A stretch of DNA of 20,224 bases from assembly GCA_035776675.1 (NCBI GenBank), contig DASTWO010000150.1:1-20224 (forward strand). The letters run 5' to 3'. The stretch is from DASSOY01 sp035776675. GTDB taxonomy: Bacteria > Bacillota > Bacilli > Bacillales > DASSOY01. The notes under the pieces were generated by a model. It was not told where the DNA came from, made no database searches, and saw nothing but the letters and a program-made list of their open reading frames with translations. Positions 13,153 to 19,864 of this stretch are shown here, piece by piece (position 1 is the first letter of the stretch; the number at the start of each line of letters is the position of its first letter). The translations under genes and the position numbers were made by a program.

Positions 13153-14640
13153 TTATCGCCTGTCTGGATCTTCTGTATGAAGCATCACGGGCCGACGATT
13201 CTTCAATGGCATTGCCTTTCTGACCACTACATCGGATGCTGAACGCGGAGAAAACGGCAAAATGGGCCACATATATGGAACATCGAACGATTTCATGCGA
13301 ACAAGCATGAGGATCAAACATAAGGTGCCAATGACGAATCCGGGAACACCAAAAATCGCTGTTACGATAAACAGCCCCAATCGACTCAGGCGATTGGCCA
13401 ATCCAAGCTCATAAGACGGTGTGGCAAAGGTTCCGATGGCTGCCAGGGCAAGATAAAGAATGACTTCATTGGTAAATAACCCGACCTGGACAGCTGTCTG
13501 CCCGATAATGATCGCCGCGATGAGACCCAGGGCACCCGCCATCTCTTTCGGTGTATGAATCGTCGCCATTCGCAAAATATCTATGCCGATCTCGATCAGA
13601 AGAACCTGGATAAACAGCGGGACTTCACCGGGTTTCTTCACTCCAATAAAGGACATATTGTCCCCTAGCAATTCCGGATGGGAAGCGAACAAAAACCAAA
13701 GCGGCAACAAAAAGATAGACATCAATACGGCAAAATAACGGGCAAATCGGATGTAACCCCCGACAACCGGTCTTTCCCGGTACTCTTCCGGGTACTGTAA
13801 ATTCCCCCAAAAAGTCATTGGAGTAATGATGACACTTGGAGAACCATCTACCATGACCAGCACATGCCCCTCAAACAGGTGCACGGCAGCTGTATCCGGT
13901 CGTTCCGTATACCGTACTGTCAAATACGGGTTCCAACTCCTGCCGGTCAGAAATTCATCAATTGTTTTCTCTCCCATCGCCAAACCGTCAGTACTGATTT
14001 TCTTCAGTGACTCCCGAAGATGTTTCACCATTCGCGGATCAGCAATGTCATCAATATAAGAAAGACAAATGTCCGATTTGGACCTTTTTCCTACTCGCAG
14101 GTATTCCATTCTTAATGAATTATCTCTGATTCGACGTCTCGTCAAGGCAGTATTGAAAATAATGGTTTCAACAAATCCATCATGGGGGCCGCGGACAACC
14201 CTTTCTAAATCCGGTTCATTCGGATTACGGACGGGATAGGTCCTTGCGTCAATTATGATGACTTCGTCCGCGCCTTCTACAACAAGACAGCAGGCTCCGC
14301 TCATTACCCACCAGGTGGCCATATCTAGATCTTTTTCTTTCTTCAATTCAATATAAGGAAGATAAGTCTTCATCAATTTATCGATCGGATTTGGCTCAAG
14401 CTGTTCTTCATCCAGTCCTGATAACAGCTTCATGAGAAAATGCAAGATTTTATCCTTTGCAAATCCGTCTACGACGAAAATCCCCATATTTCTTCCGGCA
14501 TACTGAAGGTCCAAGTGAATCATATCGAAACTTTTGCCGTATCCGAGTTCTTTCTTCAGGAATTCGATATTTTTGGCATAATCCTTCTGTACCGGATGTT
14601 TCGATTCCTTTTCGCTGAAAACGTTGCCTTTCTTACCCAT
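13153..14640 (-). CDS. GerA-family spore germination protein, SpoVAF-like
   Basis: A 495-aa protein with a large N-terminal soluble part (1-295) holding the GerA motif 'RGPHDGFVE' (150-158), then about five membrane segments (about 299-320, 343-358, 367-390, 394-412 and 420-447) and a basic cytoplasmic tail. The N-terminal 'GYGKSFDMIHLDLQYAG' and the total length match SpoVAF (493 aa) better than a germinant-receptor A subunit. In B. subtilis spoVAF ends the spoVA operon and takes part in dipicolinic-acid release and germination in the spore inner membrane. Here no spoVA, gerB or gerC neighbour exists, so it is an orphan copy. The ATG has AGGGAGG 7 nt upstream. A forespore (sigma-G) promoter is expected, but I could not identify one with confidence. 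Confidence 0.88.
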   Translation of the reverse strand: MGKKGNVFSEKESKHPVQKDYAKNIEFLKKELGYGKSFDMIHLDLQYAGRNMGIFVVDGFAKDKILHFLMKLLSGLDEEQLEPNPIDKLMKTYLPYIELKKEKDLDMATWWVMSGACCLVVEGADEVIIIDARTYPVRNPNEPDLERVVRGPHDGFVETIIFNTALTRRRIRDNSLRMEYLRVGKRSKSDICLSYIDDIADPRMVKHLRESLKKISTDGLAMGEKTIDEFLTGRSWNPYLTVRYTERPDTAAVHLFEGHVLVMVDGSPSVIITPMTFWGNLQYPEEYRERPVVGGYIRFARYFAVLMSIFLLPLWFLFASHPELLGDNMSFIGVKKPGEVPLFIQVLLIEIGIDILRMATIHTPKEMAGALGLIAAIIIGQTAVQVGLFTNEVILYLALAAIGTFATPSYELGLANRLSRLGLFIVTAIFGVPGFVIGTLCLILMLVRMKSFDVPYMWPILPFSPRSASDVVVRKAMPLKNRRPVMLHTEDPDRR

Positions 14641-14740
14641 TGGAACCTCCCTATAAAGACTTTAGATTTCGGAAGCCGAGGCTTGCTTACGTTTTCTTTC
14701 CACTTCTATTAGTCATGTGCTATTCATCGGCAAAACATAC

Positions 14741-14783
14741 AAAAAAACAGCCTGCCGAAACACTTTCAATGTTCGGCAAGCTG
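14741..14783 (-). terminator. Strong terminator of the M42 peptidase gene
   Basis: On the minus strand CAGCTTGCCGAACA pairs with TGTTTCGGCAGGCTG (one G-T pair and one bulge), followed by seven T. It separates the peptidase gene from the germination gene. Confidence 0.88.
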
Positions 14784-14793
14784 GCTTCCTTTG

Positions 14794-15843
14794 TTAAAGC
14801 ATTTTCGATTGCAAATAATAGTAGATCAAATCACCAGTATAGAGAAGGGAGTCCCGGTGGGTTCGTTCATATGCATGGGAAGCATCGATACCGGGGCCAA
14901 TGAGTCCGTGAATAATGTCATGTCCCGCTCGAATCGCCGCGGAAGCATCAGAACCATAGAAAGGATATATATCAAGCTTGTAATCAATTCCGTTCGCTTT
15001 GGCAAGTTCAACTAGGTTCTTTCTCAACTGAAGATGATAAGGGCCACTTGAATCCTTCACGCAAATCGATACGGTGTACTCATCCGTCCTTTGACCGTCT
15101 CCAATGGCTCCCATATCGACAGCTAAATACTCCTTCGTCTCCACTGGAATGTTCGAATTTCCACCATATCCGATTTCTTCATTATTCGAAATCAGGAAAT
15201 GTGTCGTGTACGGCAACTTCACCTCGTGATCCGCCAGTTTCTCAATCACATTCAGTAACAGTGCCACGCTTGCCTTGTCATCGAGGTGCCTCGATTTCAC
15301 GAACCCGCTTTCCGTCACTTCAAAACGAGGATCAAACGAAACAAAATCGCCTACCTCGATGCCCAGCGCCCTTGTCTCGTCATCGTTTCTCACTTTGGCA
15401 TCAATTCGTACTTCAATATTTTCATCATTTCGTTCCGCCTCGCCGGCATCTTTATACACATGCGTCGAAGTCTGGTGAACCAGAACGGTTCCTGTGTACT
15501 TGCGGCCCGCGGAAGTTTCGATTTCACAATATTCCCCTTCCGCCATATTCCAGGGAAAGCCTCCGATTCTGGAAAGAAGAAGCCTGCCATCAGATTTGAT
15601 TTCCTTAACCATCGCTCCAAGAGTATCGACGTGAGCTGTTAGAAAACGATGCTGTTCCCTGTCTGTTCCTTCAATGGTGGCCAGCAGCGCTCCTTTATGA
15701 GTTCGTTGGGTTTTCACATTTCGATTTCCCAGCCAATCCTCCACAAAAGCAATGACCTCTTCTGTATTCCCCGATGGACTTGGTGTCTCCACCAAATCCT
15801 TGATTAATCTTATAATCGCATCATCGTCTACTACATGTGCCAT
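14794..15843 (-). CDS. M42 family metallo-aminopeptidase
   Basis: A 349-aa cytosolic di-zinc aminopeptidase of the TET/FrvX/YsdC family, which forms dodecameric shells that trim peptides. The expected ligands and catalytic residues are visible: H71 and D73 in 'AHVDTLG', D188/D189 in 'RHLDDKAS', E222/E223 in 'NNEEIGYGG', D243 in 'AVDMG' and H323 in 'DASHAYERTH'. Length and motif order match the family (B. subtilis YsdC, YtoP and YhfE). Which paralogue it corresponds to cannot be settled by eye. The ATG has AAAGGAGAG about 10 nt upstream, and a good promoter lies 32 nt further. Transcription is divergent from the exported protein gene. Confidence 0.93.
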   Translation of the reverse strand: MAHVVDDDAIIRLIKDLVETPSPSGNTEEVIAFVEDWLGNRNVKTQRTHKGALLATIEGTDREQHRFLTAHVDTLGAMVKEIKSDGRLLLSRIGGFPWNMAEGEYCEIETSAGRKYTGTVLVHQTSTHVYKDAGEAERNDENIEVRIDAKVRNDDETRALGIEVGDFVSFDPRFEVTESGFVKSRHLDDKASVALLLNVIEKLADHEVKLPYTTHFLISNNEEIGYGGNSNIPVETKEYLAVDMGAIGDGQRTDEYTVSICVKDSSGPYHLQLRKNLVELAKANGIDYKLDIYPFYGSDASAAIRAGHDIIHGLIGPGIDASHAYERTHRDSLLYTGDLIYYYLQSKML

Positions 15844-15874
15844 GACGTAATCTCTCCTTTAAAAATTGTCCAAC

Positions 15875-15903
15875 CTTATACATATTCGGGTTTCAACCGG
15901 CAA
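15875..15903 (-). promoter_or_regulatory. Sigma-A promoter of the M42 peptidase gene
   Basis: On the minus strand TTGCCG (15898-15903) and TATAAG (15875-15880) are 17 bp apart, 31 nt from the start codon. Confidence 0.6.
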
Positions 15904-15970
15904 AATCCTTCCGCATATTTTCCTGATCTTCTCATAAATTGATGGCAAGGTTGTCCCGTGGAGGTGCGAT

Positions 15971-16846
15971 ATGAAAAAAGCAGCCGCACTGTTTGTGATC
16001 ATTGTCTGCATCGGAGGATTTTTTATCCTATACGTTTCCGGTGAAAAAACCGTTCTTGAACAGAAATTCAACTACTTCCCAGAAGACCAAAGCATTGATT
16101 TTGTCCAATACGATACAAACTTATCATGGAAGGACCGCTTGGATGAAGATGAATATACAATTAAATGGAGCACAGGATCCAAGCTTGACCGTTCCGCCTA
16201 TCTGCGCCAGGACATTTCCCTATTGTATGAGGACGGGCTGCTGATTGACAAGGTTTTCAAATGGGGAGATCATACGAAACAGTTGCAATTGGAAAAGACA
16301 ATCAACCGCGAAGACAGCGGACATTTTCAGGCGATCAGTGTTCATCATGCCGAAATTCATTATCCGGATGACACCATTACCAGCCGGCAACAAATGAGTT
16401 ATGACCAGTTGTACGTAACCGCTTCTCCTTTCAGTCCGATGGAAGCCTTTGAAATTCCCCAGAATGAGGAAGAAAAGGAATGGCAAAGAATCCTGAACCA
16501 TGCGACAAAGCAACAGTTGCATTATGTGTGGAAAGACCTGTTGAGGGATTATCAGCTTTCACCAAAGAATTACTATCGTTTCTCATTGCCTTATTTGCAC
16601 ATTTATAACCGAAATAACTTGCCTGGTATGACGAAAAAGCAAACAGAGAAAGCCATCGGAAAGCTATGGGAACGTCTTTACGATGATTATTTCCTCGGGA
16701 TCGAAACAGAAGATGGAGAAATCATAAATCCCATCGGTAGTACGATACCGTTAATATTACTAGATAAGAAGGGTGAGCGCCTTATCGTGTTAACGAAAGC
16801 GGCCAATGGCGAAAATGTAAAATTGGTCCAAACCTTCAGTCACTGA
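15971..16846 (+). CDS. Exported or membrane-anchored protein of unknown function
   Basis: A 291-aa protein with a basic MKK start and one hydrophobic segment (residues 4-23, 'AAALFVIIVCIGGFFILYVS'), which acts as an uncleaved anchor or signal peptide. There is no lipobox with Cys at the expected +1 position: the only Cys (C13) sits inside the hydrophobic core. The rest is hydrophilic and rich in acidic and aromatic residues, with mixed beta and helical character ('EKEWQRILNHATKQQLHYVWKD' region helical, 'GEIINPIGSTIPLILLD' beta). I do not recognise the family. The ATG has GTGGAGGTG upstream, a strong site. The gene is divergent from the M42 peptidase and converges on a small gene, overlapping it by 11 nt. 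A function cannot be given. Confidence 0.8.
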   Translation: MKKAAALFVIIVCIGGFFILYVSGEKTVLEQKFNYFPEDQSIDFVQYDTNLSWKDRLDEDEYTIKWSTGSKLDRSAYLRQDISLLYEDGLLIDKVFKWGDHTKQLQLEKTINREDSGHFQAISVHHAEIHYPDDTITSRQQMSYDQLYVTASPFSPMEAFEIPQNEEEKEWQRILNHATKQQLHYVWKDLLRDYQLSPKNYYRFSLPYLHIYNRNNLPGMTKKQTEKAIGKLWERLYDDYFLGIETEDGEIINPIGSTIPLILLDKKGERLIVLTKAANGENVKLVQTFSH

Positions 16847-17003
16847 AAATAAATCGATTCATAACCCTGTTATATAATTCTGAGCGGGACAAACGACGAA
16901 TCGCCTGAAAGCCGAAAAGCCCGTTGAGGATGCGATAACGATATTTGTAGATTCCGTAACCGATAAACAGAAACATCATTAATTTGAACATAAATTTGCG
17001 CAA
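16836..17003 (-). CDS. Small membrane protein, 55 aa, TTG start
   Basis: This gene is easily missed because it has no early ATG. The TTG at 17001-17003 follows AAGGAGAG with a 7-nt spacer, an excellent ribosome binding site. The product is MRKFMFKLMMFLFIGYGIYK (1-20), a basic start plus a hydrophobic segment, then a strongly basic part 'YRYRILNGLFGFQAIRRLSR' and a C-terminus 'NRVMNRFIFSD'. It would be a small single-pass membrane protein with a cationic cytosolic or surface-facing tail. I recall small Bacillaceae proteins with a similar 'KYRxRxLNxLxG' pattern but cannot name one. The stop falls 11 nt inside the end of the convergent upstream gene. It follows moeB by 75 nt, so read-through expression is possible. 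Confidence 0.7.
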   Translation of the reverse strand: MRKFMFKLMMFLFIGYGIYKYRYRILNGLFGFQAIRRLSRSELYNRVMNRFIFSD

Positions 17004-17057
17004 TCCGGATCTCTCCTTGTCAGGTTATTTGATTCCATTAGTGTTTGAAGAAACCCG

Positions 17058-17075
17058 GATTTTATCCATAAAATC
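17058..17075 (-). terminator. Possible weak AT-rich hairpin after moeB
   Basis: GATTTTAT / ATAAAATC form an inverted repeat with a tiny loop just after the moeB stop, followed on the minus strand by CGGGTTTCTTC. It has low GC and no proper T run, so it is a weak candidate and read-through into the 55-aa gene is likely. Confidence 0.25.
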
Positions 17076-17078
17076 TAC

Positions 17079-18095
17079 TCACATGCCAATATAACGGGCA
17101 TAAAGTGATTTCGCTTTCGTTAAATCTTCAGTCCCCTGTATAAGTGTCCGACCGTCCGGAAACATCACAAGCCGCTCTCCTTCCGGTAAGTCGACTCTAA
17201 GAAGAAAAGGTGTTTTGGTGACAGCCGCAACACGATTTAATCGTTCCTCCCATTCAGCAAGCTCGAAATTTTTCTGAATATGAATTTGAATGGTTTCTCT
17301 TCCGCAGAGCGAGGTAACTTCATCTCCTGCCGCCGTCAATGCCGGATATTCTCTCTTTTGGCATGTTGGGCAATCAGACCTTGGTTTCGCAAAATCCATT
17401 TCATAAAATCGGTTTGCCCAAAGATCGAATGTCAGGAGAGAGTCGCGACGGGTTTTCTCATCTCCAACCAAATATTTCAACACTTCGACAGCCTGATAGG
17501 AGGCCGCAACATCGACAACCGGACCGAGAACACCGATAGTGTCGCACGTTTGTCCAGCTTCGCCATCCTGCGAAACCATACAGCGAAGACAAGGGGTTTT
17601 CCCAGGAACAAACATTGCCGTCATTCCACGTGACGCCACAGCTCCACCATATACAAAAGGAACGTTATTCTTAAAACATATATCGTTTAACAAGAAGCGT
17701 GTTGAGAAATTATCCGTACCATCCACGACAAGATCTACGCCATCCAGCAAAGTCTCGATCGTTGCTTTTGTCACGTCGATTGTATGGCCTTCTACTTGAA
17801 CATCAGAATTGATTCTCCGAAGTTTCCTCTCGGCGGCTATCGCTTTCGGAAGAGCCTTGCTTACATCTTCTTCATCGAACAACAATTGACGCTGTAAATT
17901 GCTCTTCTCCACATAATCACGATCTGCCAAACGTACGTGTCCGACACCACCGCGGACAAGATGATTGGCTATTACCGTACCAAGCGCTCCGACTCCGACA
18001 ATCAACACTCTTTTCCCGAACAACTTTCGCTGCCCTGCTTCCCCAATCGGCGAGAACAACATCTGTCGAGAATATCGATCCCATTGTCCGCTCAC
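17079..18095 (-). CDS. moeB: Molybdopterin-synthase adenylyltransferase MoeB (ThiF/HesA family)
   Basis: A 338-aa E1-like enzyme that activates the C-terminal Gly-Gly of MoaD (or ThiS) by adenylation, before sulfur transfer. The nucleotide-binding loop is GVGALG (34-39), the ATP-binding 'NLQRQ' is at 66-70 and the acidic 'DGTDN' at 125-129. The zinc site is formed by C169-x2-C172 ('PCLRC') and C242-x2-C245 ('CPTC'). 'CDTIGVLGPVV' with C184 is the usual crossover-loop signature. A C-terminal extension (about 263-338, with 'LCGRETIQIH') matches the Bacillus-type MoeB/ThiF of about 339 aa. The start is GTG (18093-18095), overlapping the mobA stop as GTGA, with GAGGAGGAGG upstream. MoeB is favoured over ThiF because mobA lies directly before it, as in the B. 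subtilis mobA-moeB operon. Confidence 0.9.
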   Translation of the reverse strand: MSGQWDRYSRQMLFSPIGEAGQRKLFGKRVLIVGVGALGTVIANHLVRGGVGHVRLADRDYVEKSNLQRQLLFDEEDVSKALPKAIAAERKLRRINSDVQVEGHTIDVTKATIETLLDGVDLVVDGTDNFSTRFLLNDICFKNNVPFVYGGAVASRGMTAMFVPGKTPCLRCMVSQDGEAGQTCDTIGVLGPVVDVAASYQAVEVLKYLVGDEKTRRDSLLTFDLWANRFYEMDFAKPRSDCPTCQKREYPALTAAGDEVTSLCGRETIQIHIQKNFELAEWEERLNRVAAVTKTPFLLRVDLPEGERLVMFPDGRTLIQGTEDLTKAKSLYARYIGM

Positions 18096-18685
18096 AGTTC
18101 CTCCTCCTCTTGTAACCTCGCGAAATCTTCCCGAGTATTCACATTGATAAAACTGTTCGAATTCGCTCCAAAAACCTGTTCATTCAAATTGTAAACTTGA
18201 ATCTCATTCAGAAAATCCCCGACTTTCCTTTTGCCCTGAACCAACAAGGATTCCAAAATCTCAACCGTGTTTTCGCGATACATCGCCGCCAATGGTTGGA
18301 CACGTCCATCAATATTCGGAACAACTGCCTCATATCCGTTAGCCTTCGATGCCGCTTTCACAAGACTTCTTACCGATTGCTGATCCATCATCGGCATGTC
18401 ACATGCCAACACACAGTACCATTCTGACGAAAGAGACCTCATCCCGGAATACAAGCCGGCAAGAGGCCCCATTCCTTTGAATTGAGAATCGTCCATTATG
18501 ATCCTGTGATTTCTAAATCTCCTCAACAATTCGGGTCGTGTCACTATTATGATGTTATCGACATAAGGCCGTAATACCTCACAAATATGTTCATAGAAAT
18601 ATTTCTCATTATGTATAGCAAATGCCTTTGGTGCTCCGAATCGCTTAGATTCTCCGCCAGCCAGCACAATTCCGGAAATCTTCAT
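18092..18685 (-). CDS. mobA: Molybdenum cofactor guanylyltransferase MobA
   Basis: Attaches GMP to molybdopterin to give the MGD form of the cofactor, used by DMSO-reductase-family enzymes such as nitrate reductase and formate dehydrogenases. The 197-aa length is typical. The nucleotide-binding motif LAGGESKRFGAPKA starts at residue 8, 'GPLAGLYSG' lies at 73-81, the Mg-binding Asp is D96 in 'ACDMP', and 'INVNT' is near the C-terminus. The ATG overlaps the stop of the folate gene by 4 nt (ATGA), and its own stop overlaps moeB by 4 nt, so the three are translated as one coupled unit. The presence of mobA means the organism probably makes an MGD-type molybdoenzyme. Confidence 0.94.
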   Translation of the reverse strand: MKISGIVLAGGESKRFGAPKAFAIHNEKYFYEHICEVLRPYVDNIIIVTRPELLRRFRNHRIIMDDSQFKGMGPLAGLYSGMRSLSSEWYCVLACDMPMMDQQSVRSLVKAASKANGYEAVVPNIDGRVQPLAAMYRENTVEILESLLVQGKRKVGDFLNEIQVYNLNEQVFGANSNSFINVNTREDFARLQEEEEL

Positions 18686-19257
18686 TGGACTTTACCCGTT
18701 CTAATAACACGCCGTTCGGTTACGATAATATCTACAGGCAGATCGAATACTTCCACTGGTATCCGGTCCAACAACTGCATTTCATAGGCAAGCGAAACGG
18801 TGACATTTCGATATTCTGACAGATAACGATCGTAGAAGCCGCCACCGAAGCCAATTCTGAAACCATTATGATCGAACACCAGACCCGGTACCACTAACAG
18901 ATCAATTTCTTCAGGCAAAACGGATTCGGTTTCCGCTGTTTTCGGTTCTAGAATGCCGGCAAACGCTTCTTCAACCTGAGTCAACGACACGATTCGCCGA
19001 AAATCCATTATTTTCTGGTTTGGGTCCGTTTTGGGAACAGCGATCTTCTTATTCTTCGCCCATGCCGTTCGAATCAACGGTTTTGTGTCGATTTCATCAT
19101 CTGTCGACATGGTCATGCCAATCATGCCACTTTGTTTCCATTCGGGCAATGATGACAACTTATTTGCGATACTCGCACTCAGAATCCCACGGGTTCCAGC
19201 TGGAAGCAGCCGCAATCTTTTTTTCATCGATTGCCTTAGATCTTTCTTTTCACCCAT
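18682..19257 (-). CDS. yqgN: 5-formyltetrahydrofolate cyclo-ligase (YqgN-like)
   Basis: Converts 5-formyl-THF plus ATP to 5,10-methenyl-THF, recycling the stored folate. Of 191 residues, the N-terminal 'KKDLRQSMKKRL' is the conserved ATP-binding start, and the signature VPGLVFD (123-129) with GFRIGFGGGFYDRYL (132-146) is unmistakable. The ATG has AAGGCGG about 8 nt upstream. It starts 60 nt after the rpmG stop. The rpmG terminator lies between, and I see no strong new promoter, so partial read-through may drive this operon. In B. subtilis yqgN is also beside rpmGA, but is followed by yqgO-yqgP rather than by mobA. Confidence 0.95.
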   Translation of the reverse strand: MGEKKDLRQSMKKRLRLLPAGTRGILSASIANKLSSLPEWKQSGMIGMTMSTDDEIDTKPLIRTAWAKNKKIAVPKTDPNQKIMDFRRIVSLTQVEEAFAGILEPKTAETESVLPEEIDLLVVPGLVFDHNGFRIGFGGGFYDRYLSEYRNVTVSLAYEMQLLDRIPVEVFDLPVDIIVTERRVIRTGKVQ

Positions 19258-19285
19258 CTCAGTGCCGCCTTTTCGCTTTAGTATG

Positions 19286-19315
19286 AAAAAAGCACCGGGA
19301 ACAAGCTCCCGCTGC
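19286..19315 (-). terminator. Terminator after rpmG
   Basis: On the minus strand GCAGCGGGA pairs with TCCCGGTGC (one G-G mismatch, 6-nt loop) followed by six T, starting 2 nt after the rpmG stop. Confidence 0.75.
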
Positions 19316-19316
19316 C

Positions 19317-19466
19317 TTATTTCGTCTCCTTATGCAATGTGTGCTTCTGGCATTTCGGACAATATTTCTTCATTTCGAGGCGCTCCGGCTGCTTCTGCTT
19401 GTTCTTTGTAGTCAAATAATTGCGGTCGCCTGATTCTGTGCATTCCAATGTCACTTGTACGCGCAT
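19317..19466 (-). CDS. rpmG: Ribosomal protein bL33 (RpmGA-like)
   Basis: A 49-aa large-subunit ribosomal protein. The sequence MRVQVTLECTESGDRNYLTT... with 'ERLEMKKYCPKCQKHTLHKETK' (22 residues in two blocks) is typical of bL33. Zinc-site residues are C9, C36 and C39, while position 12 is Ser (CTES). So three of the four cysteines of the zinc-binding (C+) form remain, and B. subtilis RpmGA is also an incomplete form but loses the last Cys. The ATG has TTTGGAGGG at good spacing. The gene has its own extended -10 promoter and a terminator. Confidence 0.95.
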   Translation of the reverse strand: MRVQVTLECTESGDRNYLTTKNKQKQPERLEMKKYCPKCQKHTLHKETK

Positions 19467-19496
19467 TTCATTTCCCTCCAAACCTTATTCGTTGTT

Positions 19497-19525
19497 ACTT
19501 TACCAGAGTTTCCATGCAAATTCAA
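19497..19525 (-). promoter_or_regulatory. Promoter of rpmG (extended -10)
   Basis: On the minus strand TTGAAT (19520-19525) and TGgTAAAGT (hexamer 19497-19502) are 17 bp apart, with a TGn extension, 31 nt from the start codon. Confidence 0.55.
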
Positions 19526-19546
19526 GACGGATGAATTGGAACAAAA

Positions 19547-19575
19547 TTGTCATTGCCATTTCGAATGACTATGTT
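19547..19575 (+). promoter_or_regulatory. Promoter of the small membrane gene, with inverted repeat
   Basis: TTGTCA (19547-19552) and TATGTT (19570-19575) are 17 bp apart. The inverted repeat GTCATT (19549-19554) / AATGAC (19564-19569) lies across the spacer. The promoter is divergent from that of rpmG, with the two -35 elements only about 20 bp apart. Confidence 0.45.
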
Positions 19576-19639
19576 ATAAATAAAGGAGGAGAAACTCGAT
19601 TTTTGTTGAATCATGAAAGATGGGGAGGTACATAGCAGA

Positions 19640-19837
19640 ATGGAAATCGCAATTCTAGCCCTACTGGTATTGGGAGCAGTGTTTTTCGTAGGATCTTTTT
19701 TCAAGAAAGACCGCATCGCTGGTGTCGAAAATCAGATGGAGAATTTGTCCATTACCTTAATGCAAGAACTCTATAAGGTAAAGAAGAAACAAAATGAGCT
19801 GGAAGAAGAAGTTATGATTCATGACCGGCATGAGTAA
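19640..19837 (+). CDS. Small membrane/coiled-coil protein (YqzD-like)
   Basis: A 65-aa protein with an N-terminal membrane segment (about 3-19) followed by a basic stretch 'FFKKDR' and a helical, coiled-coil-prone C-terminus (about 28-60). It therefore looks like a bitopic protein facing the cytosol. The ATG at 19640 has GGGGAGGT about 10 nt upstream, a little far; an ATG at 19613 lacks a site. By position it corresponds to B. subtilis yqzD, between rpmGA and yqzC, but I cannot confirm the homology by sequence. It probably forms one operon with the next gene, whose start is 27 nt after the stop. Confidence 0.65.
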   Translation: MEIAILALLVLGAVFFVGSFFKKDRIAGVENQMENLSITLMQELYKVKKKQNELEEEVMIHDRHE

Positions 19838-19864
19838 CAGACCAGGAAAAAAGAGGGATTAAGG

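Noticed and set aside
15048..15599. 183-codon plus-strand open frame opposite the M42 peptidase
   Set aside because: Composition (many Pro, His, Ser, Arg) is that of an antisense shadow and the opposite strand encodes a peptidase with all catalytic residues.
19276..19285. CATACTA motif resembling a sigma-F/G -10 element before the cyclo-ligase gene
   Set aside because: No TGHATR-like -35 occurs at 17-18 bp, and the motif lies directly beside the rpmG terminator, so it is likely chance.
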